Assembly: GCF_022698145.1 (NCBI RefSeq)
Contig: NZ_JALDAX010000009.1
Location: 186,001 to 250,000 of the forward strand
Direction: 5' to 3'
From: Streptomyces spinosisporus
Lineage (GTDB): Bacteria > Actinomycetota > Actinomycetes > Streptomycetales > Streptomycetaceae
DNA length: 64,000 nucleotides
The position numbers were made by a program, and so were the translations under genes. Under the pieces are notes generated by a model. It worked only from the letters and a program-made list of their open reading frames with translations, did not search any database and was not told the origin of the DNA. This document shows, one piece after another, positions 41,813 to 49,982 of the stretch (the first letter of the stretch is position 1; each line of letters begins with the position of its first letter).

Positions 41813-42760
41813 ATGCAGACCGACCTCGTGGCTGCGCTCGACATCGGCGGCACCAAGATCGCCGGTGCGCTGGTGGACGACCAGGGCCGCATCCTGGTGC
41901 GTGCACAGCGTGCGACACCCGCGCAGCAGGACGGCGAGAGAGTGATGGGCGCTGTCGCGGAGGTCCTCGGCGAACTCACCGCCTCGCCCCACTGGGGGCG
42001 CGCCACGGCCCTCGGCATCGGCAGCGCGGGCCCCGTGGACGCCTCCGCGGGCACGGTGAGCCCGGTGAACGTGCCCGGCTGGCGCGACTACCCGCTCGTG
42101 CGGCGGGTCCGGGAGGCGGCCGGTGGTCTGCCCGTGGAGCTGATCGGCGACGGCGTGGCGATCACGGCGGCCGAGCACTGGCAGGGCGCCGCCCGCGGTC
42201 ACGACAACGCGCTGTGCATGGTGGTCTCCACCGGGGTGGGCGGCGGTCTGGTCCTCAACGGCCAGCTGCACCCCGGCCCCACCGGCAACGCCGGCCACAT
42301 CGGCCACATCAGCGTCGATCTGGACGGCGACCTGTGCCCGTGCGGCTCCCGCGGCTGCGTGGAGCGCATCGCGAGCGGCCCCAACATCGCCCGTCGCGCG
42401 CTGGAGAACGGCTGGCGGCCGGGTCCCGACGGTGACTCCTCCGCCGCCGCGGTGGCGGCCGCCGCCCGCGACGGCGACCCGGTCGCCGTGGCGTCCTTCG
42501 AGCGTGCCGCACAGGCGCTGGCCGCCGGCATAGCGGCCACCGCCACCCTCGTCGAGATCGACATCGCCGTGATCGGCGGGGGAGTGGGCAAGGCCGGCGA
42601 CGTGCTGTTCACACCGCTGCGCAAGGCCCTGGGGCAGTACGCGACCCTGTCCTTCGTGCAGCGTCTGGAGATCACGCCGGCGCAGATGGGCACGGACGCC
42701 GGACTGGTGGGGGCGGCCGCGGCCGCGCTCGCCAAGCGGGCGGACGCGGCCCCGGTCTGA
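41813..42760 (+). CDS. ROK-family sugar kinase
   Basis: This 315-residue protein has the ATP loop ALDIGGTKIAGALV at the start, a GIGSAGPVD segment and the ROK zinc motif GHIS...GDLCPCGSRGCVERIAS with the CxCGxxGCxE pattern. There is no HTH at the N-terminus, so it is a kinase rather than a repressor. It probably phosphorylates glucose, N-acetylglucosamine or a related hexose. It diverges from LacI and faces the GH27 gene, which fits a galactoside/glucose use locus. Confidence 0.92.
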   Translation: MQTDLVAALDIGGTKIAGALVDDQGRILVRAQRATPAQQDGERVMGAVAEVLGELTASPHWGRATALGIGSAGPVDASAGTVSPVNVPGWRDYPLVRRVREAAGGLPVELIGDGVAITAAEHWQGAARGHDNALCMVVSTGVGGGLVLNGQLHPGPTGNAGHIGHISVDLDGDLCPCGSRGCVERIASGPNIARRALENGWRPGPDGDSSAAAVAAAARDGDPVAVASFERAAQALAAGIAATATLVEIDIAVIGGGVGKAGDVLFTPLRKALGQYATLSFVQRLEITPAQMGTDAGLVGAAAAALAKRADAAPV

Positions 42761-42770
42761 CGGGCCGGGC

Positions 42771-44792
42771 TCAGCAGGTCAGTTGCGCGCCCGCCCAGTC
42801 CGCGTGGTCCGAGTCGATTCCGTCCCCGCCGTCGGTGACGACCAGACGGATCACCTCGGCGCCGGTCACGTCGGCGGTGAGGGGCTGGGCCGGCATCGCG
42901 TTGGTGAGGACGCCGGTCGAGGCGACCTTGGTGCCGTCGGCCCAGATCTCGAAGGCGACGGTGCCGTTCGCACCCTTCTCGTCGTCGACGCCGACGTCCG
43001 CGGTGACCTTCTCGCACGCCTTGCCGGCGTAGAACTCGACGGCGCTCTCCGCGTGCACGCCGAGTCCCTTGTCGTACACCACGCCGCCGATGGTGATCGG
43101 ATGACCGTCGCCCGCGGCGCTCTCGCCGTTGCTGGTGTTGCGCTCGACGGGCCCGTAGCCGTTGGTGGCCGACATCCAGGTCAGGTCGCCGAGTCCCGAG
43201 GTGCCGGAGGGCGGCGGTACGACGACCAGAGCCGTCAGCGGCACCGAGCTGTCGGCACGGGCACCGGTGGGCGAGCGGTAACTCGCCCTGAGCGTCAGGT
43301 CGTACGAGCCCGGTGGCGTCCCGGCCGGTGCGGTGACCGACCACTTGGTGCGCAGGGAGCGGCCCGTGGGCAGGCCGGCGGAGGCGGTCGGTGACGTCGC
43401 CCGGACCTTCCAGCCCTCGGGTCCGGTCAGCCGCACCGAGACGTGCTTGGCCGGTGTGCGGCCCAGGTCGGTGACGGCCGAGGTCAGCGTGGCGGCCTTG
43501 CCCGCCTGCAGCAACGGGCTGCCGCTCAGGCCGAGTTCGACGGCCGGCGGATGCGTGGCCCACCTGCGGTCGGCGGCGACCCGTACGAGGACCGTGCCAT
43601 GGGCCGGGACGGTCGCCGAGATGGTGCCCGCGGTGTTGTAGCTCTTGTGCTGCCACAGGTCGCGCAGCGTGTACGCGGACGCCTGCGGCAGGCCCACGGC
43701 AGCGGCGGTCGTGGCGATGCGCTGGGCGGTGCCGGACTCGTTGAACAGGGCCACCGCGCGGCTGCCGTCCTTCATCTCCTTGGAGACGACCCAGCGTCCG
43801 CCCGCGGAGGAGACGACCGCGCCCTGCTTGCCCAGCGGGTCCTGGTCGACGGCGATGACCTCCTTGTTGTCCAGGATGTCGAACGTCTCCTGGGAGGCCG
43901 TGCGCAGGTCGGAGCCGATGAGCAGCGGGGCGGCCATGACCGACCACATGGAGAAGTGGGTGCGGTACTCGGTGTCGGTCATGCCGCCGTTGCCGACCTC
44001 CAGCATGTCGGGGTCGTTCCAGTGGCCGGGACCGGCGTACTCGGCCAGCGGCAGATTCTGCTTCAGAATCCCCAGCATCGAGCCCCAGTTGTCGCTGATG
44101 TCACCGGTGGTGCGCCACAAGTGGCCCACGTCCGCGGCCCATTGCCAGGGCTTGTTCTCGCCCCATTCGCAGATGCTGTAGACGATCGGCCGGCCGGTCG
44201 CCTTGAGGGCGTCGCGCATGGTCGTGTAGCGCAGCTTGGCGTCCACGCCCTGGTTGTTGCAGTTGTCGTACTTGAGGTAGTCGACGCCCCAGTCCGCGAA
44301 CTGCTGCGCGTCGCTGTACTCATGGCCGAGGGCGCCCGGGAACCCGGCGCTGTTGCAGGTCTTGGTGCCCGCGCTGGTATAGATGCCGAGCTTGAGCCCC
44401 TTGGAGTGGACGTAGTCGGCAACGGCCTTGATCCCGTGGGGGAAGCGGACCGGATCGGGGACGAGCTTGCCGTCCGCGTCGCGTTCCGGCAGGGCCCAGC
44501 AGTCGTCGAGGTTGACGTACTGGTATCCGGCGTCCTGGAGCCCCTTCTCGACGAAGAGGTCCGCGATGCCCTTGACCATGGACTCGTTGAACTCGGCGCG
44601 GCAGTTCGTGGAGTTCCAGTTGTTGAATCCCATGGGCGGGGTGAGCGCGAGGCCGTCGTCCAGTGCGGGGGCGGCGGGCTGCGCGGCGGGCGCCGCCACC
44701 GCCGGTGCGGCAAGTCCCGCCGTGCACAGCAGACTTGCGGTGAGCAATCCTACGATTCTTCGCCGGGGCGAGCGGGTGTGAAGGTGACGCAT
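42771..44792 (-). CDS. Secreted GH27 alpha-galactosidase with NPCBM domain
   Basis: This 673-residue enzyme has a signal peptide (RRRIVGLLTASLLCTAGLAAPAVAA). The GH27 catalytic barrel starts TPPMGFNNWNSTNC and has YQYVNLDDCWA, nucleophile Asp in YLKYDNCNNQG and acid/base Asp in GHWNDPDMLEVG. A C-terminal beta domain follows, then a Ser/Pro linker and an NPCBM carbohydrate-binding domain (SATNGYGPVERNTSNGE... GLGVHAESAVEF). It releases galactose from alpha-galactosides outside the cell. ATG 44792 has GGAGG eight bases upstream. Upstream palindromes suggest a dedicated regulator, plausibly the nearby LacI. Confidence 0.92.
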   Translation of the reverse strand: MRHLHTRSPRRRIVGLLTASLLCTAGLAAPAVAAPAAQPAAPALDDGLALTPPMGFNNWNSTNCRAEFNESMVKGIADLFVEKGLQDAGYQYVNLDDCWALPERDADGKLVPDPVRFPHGIKAVADYVHSKGLKLGIYTSAGTKTCNSAGFPGALGHEYSDAQQFADWGVDYLKYDNCNNQGVDAKLRYTTMRDALKATGRPIVYSICEWGENKPWQWAADVGHLWRTTGDISDNWGSMLGILKQNLPLAEYAGPGHWNDPDMLEVGNGGMTDTEYRTHFSMWSVMAAPLLIGSDLRTASQETFDILDNKEVIAVDQDPLGKQGAVVSSAGGRWVVSKEMKDGSRAVALFNESGTAQRIATTAAAVGLPQASAYTLRDLWQHKSYNTAGTISATVPAHGTVLVRVAADRRWATHPPAVELGLSGSPLLQAGKAATLTSAVTDLGRTPAKHVSVRLTGPEGWKVRATSPTASAGLPTGRSLRTKWSVTAPAGTPPGSYDLTLRASYRSPTGARADSSVPLTALVVVPPPSGTSGLGDLTWMSATNGYGPVERNTSNGESAAGDGHPITIGGVVYDKGLGVHAESAVEFYAGKACEKVTADVGVDDEKGANGTVAFEIWADGTKVASTGVLTNAMPAQPLTADVTGAEVIRLVVTDGGDGIDSDHADWAGAQLTC

Positions 44793-44823
44793 CGTTACGT
44801 TCCTCCGAACACGCGAAAGGTTG

Positions 44824-44846
44824 GATGACGTCATGTCCGCGTCATC
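44824..44846. promoter_or_regulatory. ATGACGTCAT palindrome upstream of alpha-galactosidase
   Basis: A perfect 10-base palindrome at 44825-44834. GATGACG (44824-44830) also pairs with CGTCATC (44840-44846). It lies 32-54 bases before the GH27 start and overlaps the 3' end of a small hypothetical gene. Confidence 0.5.
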
Positions 44847-45133
44847 GCTGCGCGTTTACGGTAGGACGTGTTCGACTCTGTTGGAAGGGGTGCGGTAACG
44901 GGTGTTCGACAGTCCGGAACCGGGTCAGCCGAGCCGGAACCTCCGCGCCTCGGTGGTGCGCTCTCCGGACGCCGGGAGGTCATCGCATACGGCGCCTGAA
45001 GGCCGCAGCCCGTGGTGACGACGCTCGGCGGGTCGCCGACCAGGCCGAAGGTGGCCGCGAGCATGCCGCGGACCGCGGGGTTGTCGGTCAGCATCTTCGC
45101 GTCGACATGGATGTGCCCGTCGGCTGTGTCCAT
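44831..45133 (-). CDS. Small hypothetical Streptomyces protein
   Basis: This 100-residue frame starts MDTADGHIHVDAKMLTDNPA and continues with RGMLAATFGLVGDPPSVVTTGCG and APYAMTSRRPE. It resembles a short conserved Streptomyces family I recall only as hypothetical. ATG 45133 has GGGAGG four bases upstream, so translation is credible. The C-terminal third (RRGGSGSADPVPDCRTP...) looks like frame-read filler compared with the conserved part, so the gene may be frameshifted or truncated there. Function unknown. Confidence 0.5.
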   Translation of the reverse strand: MDTADGHIHVDAKMLTDNPAVRGMLAATFGLVGDPPSVVTTGCGLQAPYAMTSRRPESAPPRRGGSGSADPVPDCRTPVTAPLPTESNTSYRKRAAMTRT

Positions 45134-45228
45134 CCGTCCTCCCGGGTCGGCTCCGCTCCAGCGGGGCCGGGCGGTCGCGCCCGTCCATCATGCGTGACTC
45201 CGGGCCCGGTCCGGCAGTTGATCCGGGC

Positions 45229-45432
45229 ATGAAGAAACGCAGCATGATGGCCATCGCCTCCCTCGCCACCGGATTCGTCGTGGCGGCGATCAGCCCGTCG
45301 CACGGCGGGGAGCACCAGGTAGTGGGTGATCACCAGGCCCAGGGCGACCTCGCCGTCGAGGACGCCCTCGGCACGGTCACCGACGCCGTCCCGGACGGCA
45401 CCCTGCCCGGCACCGACCAGGTCCTCGGCTAG
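45229..45432 (+). CDS. Small secreted protein
   Basis: This 67-residue protein starts MKKRSMMAIASLATGFVVAA, a clear Sec signal peptide, followed by a 45-residue acidic mature part (VVGDHQAQGDLAVEDALGTVTDAVPDG). No cysteines or known domain. ATG 45229 has only a weak ribosome site. It is followed by a strong terminator. The role is unknown; the small acidic type is common in Streptomyces secretomes. Confidence 0.6.
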   Translation: MKKRSMMAIASLATGFVVAAISPSHGGEHQVVGDHQAQGDLAVEDALGTVTDAVPDGTLPGTDQVLG

Positions 45433-45461
45433 CGGGGCCGCAGACTCAGGACCGGACCATT

Positions 45462-45493
45462 GCGCCGGTGCCCCCAGGCAGGGGCACCGGCGC
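45462..45493 (+). terminator. Terminator between small secreted protein and ATPase-NUDIX gene
   Basis: Perfect 13-base arms GCGCCGGTGCCCC (45462-45474) and GGGGCACCGGCGC (45481-45493) around a 6-base loop, starting 30 bases after the secreted protein stop. Confidence 0.8.
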
Positions 45494-45580
45494 CCCCGTT
45501 TGTGCGCCCTCAACTGGGGCTGGTTTCCGTGGCAGGGTGGAGCGGGCAAGCCTCAGGGGGCCAACAGAAGAGGGGGACCT

Positions 45581-46639
45581 GTGACCGTCGTCTGGATCAA
45601 CGGCGCGTTCGGTGCGGGGAAGACCACCACCGCACGGGAACTGATCGAGCTGATCCCGAACAGCACGCTCTTCGACCCCGAGGTCATCGGCGGAGCGCTC
45701 GCGCATCTGCTGCCGCCCAAGCACCTCGCCGAGGTCGGCGACTTCCAGGACCTGCCGATCTGGCGACGGCTCGTGATCGACACGGCGGCCGCGATGCTCG
45801 CCGAACTCGGCGGGACCCTGGTGGTCCCGATGACCCTGCTGCGCCAGGAGTACCGCGACGAGATCTTCGGCGGTCTCGCGGCCCGTCGTATCGCCGTCCG
45901 CCATGTGCTCCTCGCCCCGGCGGAAACGATCCTGCGCGAGCGAATAGCCCGCCGCGAGGTGCCGCCGGACCTGCCGGACGGGGAGATACGGGTACGGCAG
46001 TGGTCGTACGACCACATCGAGCCGTACCGCGCGGCCCTCGGCTCCTGGCTCACCTCCGACGCCCATCCCGTCGACACCAGCGCGCTGACGGCGTACCAGG
46101 CGGCGGTGCGGATCGCGGAGGCCGTGGGCAGCGGTGAGGCGGCCGTCTGCGACATCGTCCAGACGCCCGAGCCCACCGCCGAGACCGTCGCCGCCGGCGT
46201 CCTCCTCTTCGACGAACAGGACCGCGTCCTGCTCGTCGACCCCACCTACAAGGCCGGCTGGGAGTTCCCCGGCGGTGTCGTCGAACCCGGCGAGGCACCC
46301 GCCCGCGCCGGTGTGCGCGAGGTCGCCGAGGAGACCGGCATCCGTCTCGACGACGTACCGAAACTCCTGGTCGTGGACTGGGAGGCGCCCGCACCCCCCG
46401 CCTTCGGCGGTCTGCGGCTGCTCTTCGACGGCGGACGCCTCGACTCGGCGGAGGCGGCCCGGCTGCTGCTGCCCGGCCCCGAACTGCGCGACTGGCGGTT
46501 CGTCACCGAGGAGGAGGCCGCGGACCTGCTCCCCGCCGTGCGCTACGAGCGGCTGCGCTGGGCCCTGCGGGCACGCGAGCGCGGAACCGTGCTGTACCTG
46601 GAAGCCGGCATCCCGGTGGGCCGACATCGGCCCGAGTGA
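45581..46639 (+). CDS. P-loop kinase-like ATPase fused to NUDIX hydrolase
   Basis: This 352-residue protein has two parts. The N-terminal half (residues 1-185) is an AAA/shikimate-kinase-like P-loop domain with GAFGAGKTTTAREL (Walker A) and DPEVIGGALAHLLPP. The C-terminal half is a NUDIX domain with the box GGVVEPGEAPARAGVREVAEETGI (GX5EX7REUXEEXGU) intact. The fusion suggests nucleotide or small phosphate metabolism; partner reactions are unknown. GTG 45581 has AGGGGGACCT directly upstream. It ends 21 bases from a convergent gene. Confidence 0.83.
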   Translation: MTVVWINGAFGAGKTTTARELIELIPNSTLFDPEVIGGALAHLLPPKHLAEVGDFQDLPIWRRLVIDTAAAMLAELGGTLVVPMTLLRQEYRDEIFGGLAARRIAVRHVLLAPAETILRERIARREVPPDLPDGEIRVRQWSYDHIEPYRAALGSWLTSDAHPVDTSALTAYQAAVRIAEAVGSGEAAVCDIVQTPEPTAETVAAGVLLFDEQDRVLLVDPTYKAGWEFPGGVVEPGEAPARAGVREVAEETGIRLDDVPKLLVVDWEAPAPPAFGGLRLLFDGGRLDSAEAARLLLPGPELRDWRFVTEEEAADLLPAVRYERLRWALRARERGTVLYLEAGIPVGRHRPE

Positions 46640-46660
46640 TGGGAACCCGGTCCTCTGCCC

Positions 46661-47725
46661 CTACGGGGAGAGCGTCGAGTTGTCGTAGGCGAGCCGGAGC
46701 TCCTTGTACGGGAAGGGAGTCTGCCGGCTCTCGTGCCGCAGTCGGCCGAAGAAGTGGTTCAACACCGCGGTCAGGGGAGCGTCACGGGCGATGATCGCGG
46801 CCGCGGTCTGCGGGATGCCGTCCGCGTGAGCGCCCACCGCACACGCCCGCACGAACGCCTCCCGCTCGTTCCTGTCGTACCCGTAAAGGGCCGTGACCAG
46901 CCAGTTCACCAGGTGGGCCCGGGAGTACACGACGTCGTAGTCGCGGTGCCGGTCGAAGAAGGCGCGCTCCTGACGGGCGAGCCGGAAGCGGGGGCTGAAG
47001 GCGAGACCGTAGTCGGCGAGGCAGAAGACCTCGCCGTCGGTGACGACGTTCTGGAAGTGGACGTCGAAATGCAGGAGTTGGTTGTCGCGCAGGAACGAGG
47101 TCAGGGCACCCAGCCACTCCTCCACGCGCGCGCAGACCCGGTCCGCGTCGTCCGTACGCACCTGGCTGTCGAGCCAGTCGTGCAGGGTGTGCGGAAAGTA
47201 CTCCAGGAACAGGGTCAGGCTCGCCGACGCCGTCCGCAGGTCCTCGATGCGTTCGCGGACCCGGGAGGCGCCGCCCCAGTAGGCCACCACCCCTTCCACG
47301 TCGGCCAGTTCCTCCGGCAGCGGCTGCACGGCATCCGGCAGGACCCGCCAGTGGTGCATCAGCGGAAAGCCCGGGAAGCGGTCGGACAGCGCCCAGTTCG
47401 TCGTCATCACGTGCGTGGCCAGCTCGCGCCACGCACCGAAGCCCGGGCTGCGGCCGGTGCCGTAGTGGCACGCGGACGGCAGCTCGAAGACGTTGGCCGT
47501 GGACCGCGTGTTCTCGGGCCGCCGCTCGATGTCCGTCAACGGCACCTGCTTCACGAAGACCCGGCTGCCCTCCACCTCGACGAGCGTCGAACGCCCTCCG
47601 ATCCCCACGCCGTTGGGCGTCCCCGACGCCACGAGGTCCGCCAGCTCCCGGTCGCTGAGGAGGGCCAGCGCGGTGGCGATGTCGGTGTGGGCGGCGCGAC
47701 GCGCGGCGAAGGACATGACCACCAT
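46661..47725 (-). CDS. Kinase-fold (phosphotransferase-like) protein
   Basis: This 354-residue protein has kinase-like motifs: GIGGRSTLVEVEGSRVFVKQV (ATP Lys), HFDVHFQNVVTDGEVFCLADYGLA, a variant of the HxDxxxxN and DFG motifs with DYG. It lacks the Ser/Thr kinase HRD and resembles aminoglycoside/small-molecule kinases. Substrate unknown. It starts 3 bases after the MBL-fold gene ends, so the two are one operon. The start ATG 47725 has a weak ribosome site. Confidence 0.72.
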   Translation of the reverse strand: MVVMSFAARRAAHTDIATALALLSDRELADLVASGTPNGVGIGGRSTLVEVEGSRVFVKQVPLTDIERRPENTRSTANVFELPSACHYGTGRSPGFGAWRELATHVMTTNWALSDRFPGFPLMHHWRVLPDAVQPLPEELADVEGVVAYWGGASRVRERIEDLRTASASLTLFLEYFPHTLHDWLDSQVRTDDADRVCARVEEWLGALTSFLRDNQLLHFDVHFQNVVTDGEVFCLADYGLAFSPRFRLARQERAFFDRHRDYDVVYSRAHLVNWLVTALYGYDRNEREAFVRACAVGAHADGIPQTAAAIIARDAPLTAVLNHFFGRLRHESRQTPFPYKELRLAYDNSTLSP

Positions 47726-47727
47726 GC

Positions 47728-48432
47728 TCAGGGTGACACCGGGTGTCTGTCTGCCGATCGGCGAAGTGCCGTGCCCGCGTGCCCGATCACCGGATCACCG
47801 TGCCCGAAACAGGCGATGTCCGCGTCGAGTGCCGCGAGACGGTGGAACGAGGCGAGCCGGCCCTCCCGATCGACGTTGAACACACCGGGCAGCACACTGC
47901 CGTCGACGGGCGACGCCGCCACGGTGTCGCCCGTGAACAGCACACGCTCGCGCGGGAGATGGAGCGCGATGCTGCCGGGCGTGTGACCCGGGGTGTGCAC
48001 CACCGTCGCTCCGTCACCGAGGTCGAGGGCCTCGCCGTCGCCGACCTCGGTGACGTGCGACGGCCGTACGAAGTCGCCCTCGGGGAGCTGCCGGGACACC
48101 TCGGCGTGAATCGGCACCTCCCAGTCCTCGAACACCGGTGGCGGGCCCGGGACTTCACCCCGGACCGCGGCGGCGTCCAGGCGATGCGCCAGCACCTCGG
48201 CACCGGTCAGCGCGGCCAGCTCGCCCGCCCCGCCCGCATGGTCCTCGTGGAAATGGGTGAGCACGATACGGCGCACGGTCCCCAGCGACTGCGCGAGTGC
48301 GGCGACGGATGCTCCGGCGCCCGGCGGGCCCGCGTCGATCAGCGTCACCTCGTCGCCGTCGCGCCAGAGATAGGCCTGGCCGACGGGAAAGCGCAGCAGG
48401 TGGAGACGGGGCAGCAGTTCTACGACGTCCAT
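47728..48432 (-). CDS. Metallo-beta-lactamase-fold hydrolase
   Basis: This 234-residue protein has the MBL motif THFHEDHAGG (HxHxDH), a later VVHTPGHTPGS histidine and LFTGDTVA, so both metal sites look complete. No signal peptide. Possible activities include lactonase, glyoxalase II-like hydrolase or thioesterase. ATG 48432 is used; no strong ribosome site is seen. It is the first gene of a two-gene operon with the kinase-fold protein. Confidence 0.86.
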   Translation of the reverse strand: MDVVELLPRLHLLRFPVGQAYLWRDGDEVTLIDAGPPGAGASVAALAQSLGTVRRIVLTHFHEDHAGGAGELAALTGAEVLAHRLDAAAVRGEVPGPPPVFEDWEVPIHAEVSRQLPEGDFVRPSHVTEVGDGEALDLGDGATVVHTPGHTPGSIALHLPRERVLFTGDTVAASPVDGSVLPGVFNVDREGRLASFHRLAALDADIACFGHGDPVIGHAGTALRRSADRHPVSP

Positions 48433-48446
48433 GACAGCGACCGTAG

Positions 48447-48476
48447 AAGGGCCCCCGTCCGAAGACGAGGGCCCTT
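48447..48476. terminator. Hairpin downstream of M20 dipeptidase
   Basis: AAGGGCCCCCGTC (48447-48459) pairs with GACGAGGGCCCTT (48464-48476) with one mismatch around CGAA. It lies 18 bases past the leftward dipeptidase stop. Confidence 0.75.
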
Positions 48477-48494
48477 TGCCGAGAGCAGAGCCGG

Positions 48495-49850
48495 TCAGCT
48501 CGCCGCGTAATTGCGCAGGAACAGCGCCTCCGCCACCGAGAGCCGCTCCAACTCCTCGGGAGAGACACTCTCGTTGACCGCGTGGATCTGGGCCTCCGGC
48601 TCGCTCAGGCCGATCAGCAGGATCTCCGCGCGCGGGTAGAGCGCGGCGAGGGTGTTGCACAGCGGGATGGAGCCACCCTGGCCCGCGTACTGCATCTCCT
48701 GGCCGGGGTAGGCGACCGCCATCGCCTCGGCCATCGCCGCGTACGCCGGGCTGGTGGTGTCCGCGCTGAACGCCTGGCCCTGGCCGATCTGCTCGGTGCG
48801 CACCCGGGCGCCCCACGGGGTGTGGGCCTCCAGATGCGCCTGCAGCAGCTTCGTCGCCTCGACCGCGTCGACACCCGGCGGCACCCGCAGGCTGACCAGC
48901 GCCCGCGCGCCCGCCTGCACGGACGGGGTGGCGCCGACGACCGGCGGGCAGTCGATGCCGAGGACGGTGACCGCCGGACGCGCCCAGATGCGGTCGGCGA
49001 CCGTGCCCGATCCGATCAGCTCCACACCGTCGAGCACCTTGGCGTCCTGGCGGAACTGCTCCTCGTCGTACTGCAGCCCCTCCCACCCGGACCCGGCGGT
49101 CAGCCCGTCGACGGTCGTCGAGCCGTCCTCCGCGCGCAGCGAGTCCAGCACGCGGACCAGCGCCGCCAGCGCGTCGGGGGCGGCGCCGCCGAACTGGCCG
49201 GAGTGCAGATTGCCTTCGAGGGTGTCGATCTGCACGCGCACCAGGGTCATACCGCGCAGCGTGGCCGTCACCGTCGGCAGCCCGACCCGGAAGTTGCCCG
49301 CGTCGCCGATGACGATGGTGTCGGCGGCGAGCAGGTCCGGGTGCTCCTCGGCGTACCGCTCCAGACCGCCCGTGCCCTGCTCCTCCGAACCCTCGGCGAT
49401 CACCTTGACGTGCACCGGGACGCCGCCGTTGGCCTTGAGGGCGCGCAGCGCGAGCAGGTGCATGATCACGCCGCCCTTGCAGTCCGCGGCCCCGCGCCCG
49501 TACCAGCGGCCGTCGCGCTCGGTCAGCTCGAAGGGAGGCGTCGTCCAGGCGGACTCGTCGAGCGGCGGCTGCACGTCGTAGTGGGCGTAGAGCAGCACGG
49601 TCTTCGCGCCCTCGGGCCCGGGCAGATATCCGTACACGGACTGGGTGCCGTCGGGGGTGTCGAGCAGGGCCACGTCCTGGAACCCCTCGGCGGTGAGCGC
49701 GTCGGCGACCCACCGCGCGGCGCCCTCGCTCTCGCTCTTCGGGAACTGGTCGAAGTCCGCCACCGACTTGAAGGCCACCAGCTCGGCGAGCTCCGTCCGC
49801 GCTCTCGGCATCAGAGAGGCGACGGTCCCGGCGACCGGGTTCGACGACAT
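48495..49850 (-). CDS. M20-family dipeptidase
   Basis: This 451-residue protein has YAHYDVQPP (metal His/Asp), RGAADCKGG (bridging Asp), EGSEEQGTGG (catalytic Glu pair) and a C-terminal H in IHAVNES. This is the M20/M25/M40 dizinc peptidase pattern with a lid domain in the middle. It should hydrolyse dipeptides in the cytoplasm. ATG 49850 has AAGGAG seven bases upstream, and it diverges from the geranylgeranyl reductase gene. The longer open frame to 51161 is an artefact. Confidence 0.9.
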   Translation of the reverse strand: MSSNPVAGTVASLMPRARTELAELVAFKSVADFDQFPKSESEGAARWVADALTAEGFQDVALLDTPDGTQSVYGYLPGPEGAKTVLLYAHYDVQPPLDESAWTTPPFELTERDGRWYGRGAADCKGGVIMHLLALRALKANGGVPVHVKVIAEGSEEQGTGGLERYAEEHPDLLAADTIVIGDAGNFRVGLPTVTATLRGMTLVRVQIDTLEGNLHSGQFGGAAPDALAALVRVLDSLRAEDGSTTVDGLTAGSGWEGLQYDEEQFRQDAKVLDGVELIGSGTVADRIWARPAVTVLGIDCPPVVGATPSVQAGARALVSLRVPPGVDAVEATKLLQAHLEAHTPWGARVRTEQIGQGQAFSADTTSPAYAAMAEAMAVAYPGQEMQYAGQGGSIPLCNTLAALYPRAEILLIGLSEPEAQIHAVNESVSPEELERLSVAEALFLRNYAAS

Positions 49851-49982
49851 GGGCACGCTCCTTGTGGGTGCGACGTTGTACGGGTGGATAGCGAGATCCT
49901 CCCACAGTGGCCTGCGGCGACGACCGCCGTAGGATGCGTGGGACAGGTGCGGCAGCGGCTTGATCGGGAGCAGTAGACCATC

